In this document: positions 45,292-53,445 of the stretch, piece after piece
Numbering within the stretch: position 1 is the first letter of the stretch
How the letters are laid out: each line of letters starts with the position of its first letter
Assembly: GCA_039969355.1 (NCBI GenBank)
Contig: JBDVOA010000032.1
Coordinates: forward strand, 62,001 to 126,000
Reading direction: 5' to 3'
Source: JL08 sp039969355
GTDB taxonomy: Bacteria; Pseudomonadota; Alphaproteobacteria; Rhodobacterales; Rhodobacteraceae
Length of the DNA stretch: 64,000 bases
Notes under the pieces: model-generated
Databases searched by the model: none
The model's input: only the letters and a program-made list of their open reading frames with translations
What the model was told of the DNA's origin: nothing
Translations under genes and position numbers: made by a program

Positions 45292-46827
45292 TCAGAATGT
45301 TTTGAGATATTCCAGCAGATCAGCTCTCTCTTCATCGCTCAATTCGGTGCCGTAGACATGGCCGCTGTTGGAATTACCGGGCAAAGTAGTATCGAAACAA
45401 AAACCCTCGTTTCCTTCACAGGGAGGTGAGACAAACCCACCCTTGTCTTCGTCGATCACGTCGGAGCCACGAACGAAGCGCATTGGTCGATCATCGGGGA
45501 TCGCCAGCAGATCGGCCAGCGTTGGTACGGATCCGTTATGCAGATACGGCCCCCGCAGCCATAAACCGTCTAGCGGCATATTGGCATAACCATCGGTCTT
45601 ACGAAACTGTCGGAAGGCGTAGGGTGTTCCAGCAAACAGCTGTTCTATCTGGAGTTTCTGAAAATCACTGGTGTAACTATCCAGCCGCGCACGGTCGGTT
45701 CCGATCGCCTCAATCGGATCGACTTTACCCAGCAACTCGCCCTCGAAACGGTAACCGTCTGCCCCCGTCTGTCCATGGCAAGCGGCGCAATGTTGTACAT
45801 AATACGCTGCTCCTCGCTGTGCCGCCTCTGTATTGATAGTGATCGGGCTCGCTGGTGGCGAGAGATCGCCAAGCCATGCGGCAACGCGTTTGATTCCGGC
45901 GTGATCCACTGTATCCGGCGTTACTCCTGCGCCAAGGGCTGCCGACAGGTTGCGTTCGGCCAGTGACGAGTTGTTGCCATCCCAGTGCAACTGCATGCCC
46001 TCGCGCGGGGTCTGCAGAAAGATTGAAGGGAAATCCGAAGCACCGAGCGCCTCGGTTTCGCTCAACTGATCTGCATTGATACCAAATTCCAGCGTTTTAT
46101 AGGGGTTGAAGGTATCCACACGTCCTGGCCCCCAAGCAGGTTGGCGATCCAACAGCGGCCGTAGTGCGGCGCGGGTTGCCAGCAATTCCTCTCGTAGCGC
46201 AGGTAATACTGCGACTCGCCAGAATAACCGTTTTACCGGCCCCAGCCGGTTGCCACTTTCATCAATGGCCTCAAAAAGCGGTTCGGCTGCCAGTCTCGGA
46301 CTGGTCGATGCCTCAAGCAGAAAATCAATAAAAGTACGGAGCTGCAGGTTATTTGATGGCATGCCAGCAACAATCACCGGATCCGCATCTTCTGTTTCGC
46401 GATAAGTGCCGGTGTGACAGACCGCGCAATTGAACCAGACAAGTGTGATTCCCAGGCGATCGCGCCGCGATATACCGATTGGCAGGTCGATGCGGTTCAT
46501 TTCATCGTCCTGATAGAGAAACCCGAAAGCCTCGAAGGTCGTCTTGTTCTCAAAATCCTCGGGAAAGAGAACGGGCAGCGCTTGCCACACTTCGTAAGGC
46601 AGGCCGCTTGAAGTTTCGGAACCAATTGAGCCGTGCAGGAAGTGTTGCCTATCATCGCGAAAATGCTCGGGGCCGCTGCGCAGCCAAGCAATCAGCAGCC
46701 AGAGCAGTGCAACCAGTGCCAGCATGCAAAAAAGCGACAGGATCGCCATCAGGATTGTGAACGGAAAACGCCTGCGGCGGCGATCCGCTAACGCGACTTC
46801 GACGAAAGTGAACGGTTTATCGCTCAT
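45292..46827 (-). CDS. membrane-anchored dihaem c-type cytochrome, RoxA-like
   Basis: A 511-aa protein with one N-terminal helix (residues ~22-50) and a periplasmic part with two haem c sites: CAVCH at 134-138 and CAACH at 347-351. Segments such as LHWDGNNSSLAERNLSAALG, AAWLGDLSPPASP and MPLDGLWLRGPYLHNGS resemble RoxA-type rubber oxygenases within the cytochrome c peroxidase/MauG superfamily. RoxA cleaves C=C bonds of polyisoprene with O2; here the neighbours point to a lipid or hydroperoxide substrate. The start overlaps the upstream OYE stop by 4 bp. Confidence 0.85.
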   Translation of the reverse strand: MSDKPFTFVEVALADRRRRRFPFTILMAILSLFCMLALVALLWLLIAWLRSGPEHFRDDRQHFLHGSIGSETSSGLPYEVWQALPVLFPEDFENKTTFEAFGFLYQDDEMNRIDLPIGISRRDRLGITLVWFNCAVCHTGTYRETEDADPVIVAGMPSNNLQLRTFIDFLLEASTSPRLAAEPLFEAIDESGNRLGPVKRLFWRVAVLPALREELLATRAALRPLLDRQPAWGPGRVDTFNPYKTLEFGINADQLSETEALGASDFPSIFLQTPREGMQLHWDGNNSSLAERNLSAALGAGVTPDTVDHAGIKRVAAWLGDLSPPASPITINTEAAQRGAAYYVQHCAACHGQTGADGYRFEGELLGKVDPIEAIGTDRARLDSYTSDFQKLQIEQLFAGTPYAFRQFRKTDGYANMPLDGLWLRGPYLHNGSVPTLADLLAIPDDRPMRFVRGSDVIDEDKGGFVSPPCEGNEGFCFDTTLPGNSNSGHVYGTELSDEERADLLEYLKTF

Positions 46828-48179
46828 TCCGCCGCCTCTTTTCGTAGGGTGGGTATCTGCAGGATCGGTTTGGTTTCATAGATCGACATCAATTCTTCGA
46901 TCATTGCATCGCGGCTTTCAAACCGGTCCTCTTCATGGCAGCCCATCGGGTATTTCGGCGCGATACAGAGGCATTTATTGCACCGCGAGCAAGGGTTTGG
47001 CGGTTCATCCCGGCCAGCGGCCCAGTGGTCTACCAGATCACTATTGGCCACCAGTGCACGCGCGATTGATACACCATCACAGCCGCCTGAAGTGATAGCC
47101 TCGCGCACGACCTGAGCATTCTGATAGCCCCCAGTATTGATCACAGGGATGGTAACCGCACGTTTGATAGCGCGGCATTCTTCAAGACTTATGGCCTCAT
47201 CTTCGCGGCCGTTTTTGAGGCGAAACCAGAGCCACCGAAAAAGCGGTCGTAGTAAGGGAAAGCGAAAGAACAGGAAATTTCGGAATCCGTGGACACCTGA
47301 CGAAATCAACGCGTCATAGGTCACTGCCAGCACCTCGAGCGGTAGATCGCCCGGTGGGTTCAATGGGTGCGGAAACAACGAACCGGTCGAGACATGCAAC
47401 GCATCAGCCCCCGCCGCCTCACACCATTGGGCGACCTGTGCCGTATCCGAGAGCGTATTTCCCTCCCCCTCCCACGGGATGATGTTGTTGTGATCCACTG
47501 CCGACAGCTTTACCTGCAAATGAAAGCTGTGGCCGATCTTGTCGCGAATGGCCTCAATCACCTCTAGCAGGAAACGCGCGCGGTTGCGCAAGGATCCTCC
47601 ATATTCATCTGTTCGATCATTAATTGCTGAGCTCAGGAACTGGGTAAAAAGATAGCCGTTTGCCGCGTGCAATTCGAGCCCATCGAGGCCAGCTTCACGG
47701 GCGCGCCAAGCCGCGCGCGCAAAGTCGGCCACCATCTGACGCACCTCGCCCGTTCCCATCGCGCGTGTGGGAAAGCCGTGCAAAGTTTCAAATTGATTGG
47801 TGGGGCTCAGAGTTGGGCGATGAATGTTGTGAATGCCCGGAATATCCATTTGCCGCCCGGAATGGGACAACTGGATAATGTATTTTGCACCGTTTGCGCG
47901 TACCGCTTCACCCAATGACTGCCAAAGTGGAATGAAGTCGTCGGTGTGGATTGTAGCGTACCCGGCGATGATACGTCCATCCATCCGCACCGGGACGTAG
48001 GATGAGATCACAGCGCCAACACCGCCGCGCGCAAATTTGCATTCCCAGTTGATCCGCGTTTGCGTCAAAGCACCATTTTCGGCATCAAACCGGCCAGAGA
48101 TGTTAGAGCGAAAGACCCGGTTCTTGACCTCCAGATTGCGAAATTTCAGCGGAGTAAAGATGACATCCTTGCTCATCAT
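46824..48179 (-). CDS. old-yellow-enzyme-family NADH:flavin oxidoreductase with Fe-S site
   Basis: A 451-aa FMN TIM-barrel enzyme. The catalytic His-x-x-Asn is in LELHAANGYLFTQFLS, and SSAINDRTDEYGGSL follows. A C-terminal CSRCNKCL...C cluster (residues ~395-415) matches the 4Fe-4S site of 2,4-dienoyl-CoA-reductase-type members. Such enzymes reduce activated C=C bonds, as plant OPR does in jasmonate synthesis. The separate FAD/NADH domain of dienoyl-CoA reductase is absent. Overlaps the P450-like gene and the cytochrome gene by 4 bp each. Confidence 0.88.
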   Translation of the reverse strand: MMSKDVIFTPLKFRNLEVKNRVFRSNISGRFDAENGALTQTRINWECKFARGGVGAVISSYVPVRMDGRIIAGYATIHTDDFIPLWQSLGEAVRANGAKYIIQLSHSGRQMDIPGIHNIHRPTLSPTNQFETLHGFPTRAMGTGEVRQMVADFARAAWRAREAGLDGLELHAANGYLFTQFLSSAINDRTDEYGGSLRNRARFLLEVIEAIRDKIGHSFHLQVKLSAVDHNNIIPWEGEGNTLSDTAQVAQWCEAAGADALHVSTGSLFPHPLNPPGDLPLEVLAVTYDALISSGVHGFRNFLFFRFPLLRPLFRWLWFRLKNGREDEAISLEECRAIKRAVTIPVINTGGYQNAQVVREAITSGGCDGVSIARALVANSDLVDHWAAGRDEPPNPCSRCNKCLCIAPKYPMGCHEEDRFESRDAMIEELMSIYETKPILQIPTLRKEAAE

Positions 48180-49045
48180 ACGTCACCCGCTTCGCGCCAG
48201 ACCTCGGCCAATAGGGCCATGACCCAATGTTGCGCCGGGCAGCGGCTCCAGCTTGATCCAAGAAATGCAAGATCTGCATCCATTGCCTTATCTGCGGCAG
48301 CGCGCGTGTTCAGGGCCACAAGCGTGGCTGGTCGAACCCGCCCACCGATTGTATCCTCATGCTCCGCAGCCGCCCGCATGACGGTGCGCGGGGCGGCGAT
48401 GACGGACAAAGCGGCCTCTTCTGGTGCGAGCCGAGAGCGCATCGATTCATTCGCCCAAAGGGTCTGCATACGCTCAAGACTGAGCACCAGATTATGAACC
48501 GCAATACCGGTACCATGCATCGCTCCGGGATCTCCACTCGCAGCCTGCCGTAACGCAGACTGAGCCCGCGGCACGGCACCTGATATCTTGCGCAACAGCG
48601 CCATGATCGGATTTCGAGACTGCAAATGTTCGTCAATGGCTTGGGCCGCAGCCCATGTGTCTGCATTTGCGGTGTAATCGGAGTCAAAAACGCGGCCCAT
48701 AACCTCTTGGGCAAGTTCTCCGGCGGGCCGCCCGGGCGTGCCGCGCACATGGGCTGCTATCAGCTTGACGAGTTCGCTATCCCAATTTCCGGGCGCGAAC
48801 ATCTTGCTCAGTCTGTCCGATGCTTGCTGGCGTTGTGGATCGCCGCGCATCTGCACACTCGGCAACTGCGTGCGCTCGAATGTCAACGCGGCCTTTATCC
48901 GTCGGGCCAGTATCCGGTTTATGAGGGGTCCACGCGCGCGAAAACCGCGATCCAAAGCTACTTGATTGGCCAGTTCGCGGATCTCGTCGGGATCATCGGT
49001 AAGGATTAAATCGGCGAGAAAGGGTATGCGGATATGCCGGGCCAT
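48176..49045 (-). CDS. short cytochrome-P450-like protein
   Basis: A 289-aa protein with the C-terminal half of a P450: an ExxR-like K-helix (E200-S-M-R203), then a segment equivalent to the meander (AAPRTVMRAA, IGGRVRPATLVALNTRAA) and a Cys-ligand loop FLGSSWSRCPAQHW with Cys269, one residue longer than FxxGxRxC. Helix MHGTGIAVHNLVLSLERM (~177-194) could be the I-helix. About 110 residues of a normal P450 are missing, mainly N-terminal. It starts 3 bp after the peroxidase stop, suggesting a peroxide-driven isomerase or lyase partner. Assignment is mine from motifs. Confidence 0.65.
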   Translation of the reverse strand: MARHIRIPFLADLILTDDPDEIRELANQVALDRGFRARGPLINRILARRIKAALTFERTQLPSVQMRGDPQRQQASDRLSKMFAPGNWDSELVKLIAAHVRGTPGRPAGELAQEVMGRVFDSDYTANADTWAAAQAIDEHLQSRNPIMALLRKISGAVPRAQSALRQAASGDPGAMHGTGIAVHNLVLSLERMQTLWANESMRSRLAPEEAALSVIAAPRTVMRAAAEHEDTIGGRVRPATLVALNTRAAADKAMDADLAFLGSSWSRCPAQHWVMALLAEVWREAGDV

Positions 49046-49048
49046 CGC

Positions 49049-50881
49049 TTATGTTCCAGCAATCTGCCAGGGAAAGAACGGATTGCGTGTATCGCTCATC
49101 GCGTCAGCCAACTCGGGGCAATGGCGGCGCACAACATCAGCAAACCCATTTTCTGCCACCCATCGGAATCCGGCCTCGGTGTAAATCTCTGGCCGAAAAT
49201 CATCAGCAAAGAATCGATCACTTTTCAATCGCCGCGATGCCATGAGAATGAAAATACGAAAGGCCGTATCGGAGAACCCGAACCTAGGAGGCTGGTTTTT
49301 GGATTTGGCCTCGGCCAGTGTGCCAACCAGCAGATCAACTTTGTCGACGGTGCCATAGACCTCTTTGAGTGCTGCCTGCCAGCTTTGGTCATCGGTGATA
49401 TCGGCAAATGTTTCGGGACGGGTTGCGCCAATAGACTCGCGAAAGGCTGCATAACGCGGGACGCCGCGTTCGCGATCGCGCAGGATATCGACAGCGGCCA
49501 GATCGATGAAAAGATTCGATTCGACCTTCTTATCGAGTTTGCGAAGCGCCTCGGGGAAGTTGTTGAGCACCAGCGCACCTGGATGTTCAGTCCCCAGTGA
49601 ATAGAGAACATCATCGAAATTGACTTCGTCATAGAGCGCTCGCGCACCGGGCCCGGCCACATCCACCAGGCCGACCTCGCGCAATAACGTATTGTCGCTA
49701 TGACTGCGAAACTGAAATTGGTCCGGCATCAACGAATGCAGGCGATAGACTGCACTAAACTCTTCGGTCATCGCGTAGGGCGCGCCGTGGTGGTCTTGCG
49801 CCGAGCCGGGAATGCCCGAGACGACTTCGCTCTCTGACAGGCGGCCGAAGGCGTTGAACACCGTCTCGCCCATCAAGCCCCAGTAATTGCCCCGCATCGC
49901 CATGCGCCCCTCTGGGCTGTCCATTAAGGCAGGCGTCCATTCTACGGTGTGGATTTTAGCCATCAACGCAGCATTGACCAGCCGCGCTTTGTGAAACAGC
50001 CAGTCTTCGCTTTCATCGCCATGATCAATGCGCAACCTTGCCACAATGGCATTATGTTCTCGCGCAAACAGCGTGTGCAGCACTGACAGTCCGGTCCACC
50101 AGTTGCCATTGACTCCGGCCAGCTCCTGCCCGTCGCGCTTGGCCTTTTTGTCCAAAGGTAACATGCCGTTGTCCAGAGCAATCTCGGCGGTTTTGGGTTG
50201 TCCCTTGAGATTGGCGGTGCGAATATAACGCAGCCGCTCTTCGGTTGAGCCATAAATCTGCGAACCGTCCCACCAACTGGTCTCAGTATTGCGGTATGTG
50301 GGCGGCCGGTTGACATCAGCGTCACTGGTTTCCTGATCAGGCATGGTCCGTCGCGCAGTCATTTTTCCGCCCGGCCAATCGTCACCCTGAGGCAGGGGTA
50401 TTTCATGAGGGTCCGCGTCGGGGTCATTGGGCCCGTGGCTTAGCCAGTCGTGAACCATGAACTGGATCCATCCCGCTGCAAGTATATTAAGATGCGGCAC
50501 CGGCACGAATTCATGCCGCTTGAGCAGCTTTTCACTAACCAGTCGTGGGCTCGGCTCCATTAGTTCGGTCGCTGATGGCGGATAGGTTTCCCTGATCGCC
50601 ACATTGCGACCAAAGCGCACTCCAGAGGCCCCCATGCGCGGTTCTGCCAGATCGTTGTAGCTACCGTCGGCTGTACGCCAGCCGATGATGTCAAAACCTT
50701 CTGGCCGTTCGTCACCTAACTCCGCGGTTTCGGTGTTGATCAAGTTGTGACGGCGCAAATTTACTCTGTGGCCAAGGACAATCGCAAGCGCCGGAATGAA
50801 AGGCCATGCATGCCATACCAAAACCCGCTGGGACAAACGAGCGAACCGACCCAGAAGAGAATCAAGAAGTCTCTCAAACAT
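49049..50881 (-). CDS. alpha-dioxygenase/cyclooxygenase-type haem peroxidase
   Basis: A 610-aa animal-type haem peroxidase of the fatty-acid oxygenase branch. The distal His144 lies in WIQFMVHDWLSH, as in plant alpha-dioxygenase; Tyr379 and the proximal His382 lie in EEFSAVYRLHSLMPD, equivalent to Tyr385 and His388 of COX. SWWDGSQIYG and KIHTVEWTPAL are further family marks. The amphipathic, hydrophobic N-terminus (residues ~1-40) could dock to membranes. Expected reaction: radical dioxygenation of a fatty acid. GGAGG 8 bases before the ATG lies in a potential hairpin. First gene of the operon. Confidence 0.88.
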   Translation of the reverse strand: MFERLLDSLLGRFARLSQRVLVWHAWPFIPALAIVLGHRVNLRRHNLINTETAELGDERPEGFDIIGWRTADGSYNDLAEPRMGASGVRFGRNVAIRETYPPSATELMEPSPRLVSEKLLKRHEFVPVPHLNILAAGWIQFMVHDWLSHGPNDPDADPHEIPLPQGDDWPGGKMTARRTMPDQETSDADVNRPPTYRNTETSWWDGSQIYGSTEERLRYIRTANLKGQPKTAEIALDNGMLPLDKKAKRDGQELAGVNGNWWTGLSVLHTLFAREHNAIVARLRIDHGDESEDWLFHKARLVNAALMAKIHTVEWTPALMDSPEGRMAMRGNYWGLMGETVFNAFGRLSESEVVSGIPGSAQDHHGAPYAMTEEFSAVYRLHSLMPDQFQFRSHSDNTLLREVGLVDVAGPGARALYDEVNFDDVLYSLGTEHPGALVLNNFPEALRKLDKKVESNLFIDLAAVDILRDRERGVPRYAAFRESIGATRPETFADITDDQSWQAALKEVYGTVDKVDLLVGTLAEAKSKNQPPRFGFSDTAFRIFILMASRRLKSDRFFADDFRPEIYTEAGFRWVAENGFADVVRRHCPELADAMSDTRNPFFPWQIAGT

Positions 50882-50887
50882 AGATGT

Positions 50888-50900
50888 CGCCTCCGAGGCG
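50888..50900 (-). promoter_or_regulatory. hairpin enclosing the ribosome-binding site of the haem peroxidase
   Basis: On the minus strand CGCCT CGG AGGCG forms a 5-bp GC stem with a 3-nt loop, and the Shine-Dalgarno GGAGG (50894-50890) is split between loop and stem. Such sequestration could limit translation of the whole operon. It may also be coincidence in a GC-rich leader. Confidence 0.35.
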
Positions 50901-51350
50901 TAATAAATTCAATCGGACAATGCTCTGTACATAACACACTCTGCTTCGATTTTATAGAACTTCACCGGTTTCGACCGATTAACGCTGCCAGAAGTTCGGG
51001 CGGCTGTGCCCGGTGGATTCGTGACATTATGTAGACGGCGGTGGACACGATCATGGTTGGCAGGGATCGTGCCCAAAATCGGCGTGAACCTCCCACATTG
51101 AAGCCTTCCACGCCTATGTTTGGCGAAGGGAAGAAGTCCAAATCGGTCGTTCGCCGCACTGGTTTCAGATGTCTCACTTGCGGACAAAGCACCAATTTTC
51201 TTTAGCTGCCCCAAAGTCCGATTTAGGCGTATTACAGACGTAGCAAAACGCCTCGAACCCGGAAATTGGACAAGACGACCACACTCATTTGTACCGGTTT
51301 GTGAGAGTTCGGAGCGGACGCAAGCATAGCAATGACGTCATAGTTATGCT
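50901..51350. other. decayed intergenic DNA right of the oxygenase operon
   Basis: No gene can be supported. Several short frames (for instance 51120-51329 on the plus strand) carry no recognisable motif. The promoter of the minus-strand oxygenase operon should lie at the left end. Next to it stands a VOC pseudogene, which fits a degraded boundary. Confidence 0.5.
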
Positions 51351-51746
51351 CCATAACCATTAAGTTCCGCCATGTCGCGATCATCGTTGGCGACAACTAA
51401 GTCTCCAAGCAGTTCTTCTCAGAAACTCTTGGTTTGGCGGTGATCTTGGAAACGTATCGTGAGGAGCGCCAGTCTTGGAGACCCGACCTGAGAATTCAAG
51501 GCGGCGGTAAATTGGAGGTATTCAACTTACCGAACACCCCAGACAGGCCGTAGCGCCCGGAGGCCTGCGTGTTAAGGCGCCTTGCATTTTGGGTTGACGA
51601 TCTTGATGAGACCGTAAGTCAATTGGTGTCCAAGGACGTCTCGGTGGAGCCAGTGAGAATCGATCCGAATACAGATACCAGATTCACGTTGTTCGCCGAC
51701 CCGGACGGTCTTCCGGTTGAGGATTACGAAGTTCGCAAGTTTTAAG
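51351..51746 (+). pseudogene. VOC/glyoxalase-family gene (YaeR-like) with two in-frame stops
   Basis: One continuous frame reads FRHVAIIVGDN, stop, VSKQFFSETLGLAVILETYREE and on to LRRLAFWVDDLDETV and TLFADPDGLPVEDYE before TAA at 51744-51746. This is a full-length SMU1112c/YaeR-type glyoxalase-fold protein. TAA at 51399-51401 and TAG at 51552-51554 interrupt it without any frameshift, and no start codon is evident. The first metal-ligand His of the H-x-A motif is kept, as is the Glu near the C-terminus. Recent inactivation is likely. Confidence 0.75.
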
Positions 51747-51798
51747 GCATTGAAATACCGTCTCTAAACCTTCTGGGATAATTAGCCCTTGTAGTTTT

Positions 51799-51834
51799 TG
51801 GAACGTTCCAGTAGTTAAATTTGGAACGTTCCAA
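51799..51834. promoter_or_regulatory. tandem LacI-type operators upstream of the catabolic operon
   Basis: Two palindromes: TGGAACGTTCCA (51799-51810) and TTGGAACGTTCCAA (51821-51834), with centres 23 bp apart, about two helical turns. The central CG and dyad form are typical of LacI-family operators. They stand 40 bp before the first operon gene. TTGTAG at 51789-51794 and TTAAAT at 51815-51820 could be promoter elements overlapped by the sites. The LacI gene at 63449 is the obvious candidate binder. Confidence 0.7.
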
Positions 51835-51873
51835 TTTCCTGCGTTTGTAGGATTAGGCACTTGGGAGACATGT

Positions 51874-53445
51874 ATGAGCAAAATTGTTCCAGTCGATGAA
51901 GCTGTCGGCCGTATTCAGGACAATGCCGTTGTGTCTGTGTCGTCGTCTTCGACTCTCGGATGCCCCGACGCAGTTCTCAAGGCGATCGGTATCCGGTTCG
52001 ATCAAGAGGGCCATCCACGCGGCATCACGTCGCTGCATCCCATCGCGGCGGGCGACGTATACGGCGTCAAGGGAATGGACCATATTGCCAAGGACGGATT
52101 GCTGGCCCGCGTTCTCGCCGGTTCTTACCCTTCAGGACCATCGAGCGTTGAGATGCCCGAAATCTGGAAGATGATTGTTGAGGACCGTGTTGCGGCCTAC
52201 AACGTCCCGTCAGGCATTTTGTTTGATATGCACCGGGAAGCTGCAGCGCATCGTCCGGGCGTGCTAACGCAAATTGGTATGGATACTTTCGTGGATCCGG
52301 TTCGGCAGGGCTGCGCGATGAATGAGAAGGGTGCTGCGGCTCCCATCGTGTCCCGGGCTGAATTTGCAGGCGAAACGTGGCTGCACTTTCCCAATGTCGT
52401 GCCAAATGTCGCCGTCATAAGAGCAACAACGGCGGATGAGCGCGGCAACCTGACGTATGAGCATGAGGGTGCTTATCTTGGTGGCCTTGAGCAGGCAATC
52501 TGCGTGCGCAACAATGGAGGTTTGGTCATCGCGCAGGTGAAGCGGATCACAGCAGCGGGCAGCCTGCGACCCCATGACGTCCGCGTTCCTGGCCATCTGG
52601 TGGACTACGTCGTGGTAGACCCCTATCAGAAACAAACAACCGAGACTCTTTATGACCCAGCGATTTCGGGTCAGGTGATGCGTCCCTGGGGCAGCTTTGG
52701 GCTGGCAGAGCATGGGGTCGAAAAGATCATTGCGCGCCGCGCTGCGCAAGAACTGAGCCAAGGCATGACTGCCAACCTTGGTTTTGGCATCAGCGCCTTG
52801 ATTCCGCGTGTCTTGCTCGAAGAAGGTCACCCGGAAGCGGTCACATGGGCCATTGAGCAGGGCGCAGTGGGCGGAGTTCCCTTGACGGGCTTTGCCTTTG
52901 GCTGCGCATCCAATGCGGATGCGTTCATGCCGTCGCCACAGCAATTTATTTACTTTCAGGGGGGCGGCTTTGATGTCTCCTTTCTGTCTTTTCTGGAGGT
53001 CGATGTCGAAGGCAATGTAAACGTGTCCAAACTGGGCAAAAAGCCCTACCTGACTGCAGGGTGCGGCGGGTTCGTCGATATCACGTCGCGGGCGAAGAAC
53101 ATCGTTTTCTCTGGCTGGTTCGAGGCTGGCGCAAAGATTGACCTCACCGAGGACAGCATCGACATCACGGCCCCCGGAAAGTTTACCAAGATGGTAGATG
53201 AAGTGGAGCATGTCACCTTCTCCGGCCGTCGTGCGCGGGAGCAGGGGCAAAACGTCATCTACGTGACAGAACGTTGTGTTATTCGCCTGACAGGCAACGG
53301 ATTGCTCGCGACCGAGATTATGCCGGGCATTGACCCGCAAAAGCACATCGTCGGCCCGTCGAAGGGACGGGTGCAAGTGGCGGAAACCGCGACTGTCATG
53401 CCGAAATCGCTTCTGTCCAAAGTTCCGATGGGGTTGGCACTGTGA
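51874..53445 (+). CDS. family I CoA-transferase (YdiF/propionate CoA-transferase-like)
   Basis: A 523-aa protein with fused alpha and beta CoA-transferase domains. The N-terminal half carries AYNVPSGILFDMHREAAAHRPG; the C-terminal half has ANLGFGISALIP and the active-site region WAIEQGAVGGVPLTG, whose Glu forms the glutamyl-CoA intermediate. It would move CoA from acetyl-CoA or a similar donor to a carboxylic acid. First gene behind the tandem operators, with GGGAG before the ATG; overlaps the next gene by 4 bp. Probable activation step of the operon. Confidence 0.88.
   Translation: MSKIVPVDEAVGRIQDNAVVSVSSSSTLGCPDAVLKAIGIRFDQEGHPRGITSLHPIAAGDVYGVKGMDHIAKDGLLARVLAGSYPSGPSSVEMPEIWKMIVEDRVAAYNVPSGILFDMHREAAAHRPGVLTQIGMDTFVDPVRQGCAMNEKGAAAPIVSRAEFAGETWLHFPNVVPNVAVIRATTADERGNLTYEHEGAYLGGLEQAICVRNNGGLVIAQVKRITAAGSLRPHDVRVPGHLVDYVVVDPYQKQTTETLYDPAISGQVMRPWGSFGLAEHGVEKIIARRAAQELSQGMTANLGFGISALIPRVLLEEGHPEAVTWAIEQGAVGGVPLTGFAFGCASNADAFMPSPQQFIYFQGGGFDVSFLSFLEVDVEGNVNVSKLGKKPYLTAGCGGFVDITSRAKNIVFSGWFEAGAKIDLTEDSIDITAPGKFTKMVDEVEHVTFSGRRAREQGQNVIYVTERCVIRLTGNGLLATEIMPGIDPQKHIVGPSKGRVQVAETATVMPKSLLSKVPMGLAL

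Noticed and set aside
52264..53376. 370-codon minus-strand frame inside the CoA-transferase gene
   Set aside because: Antisense shadow; no recognisable domain and no gap for a promoter.
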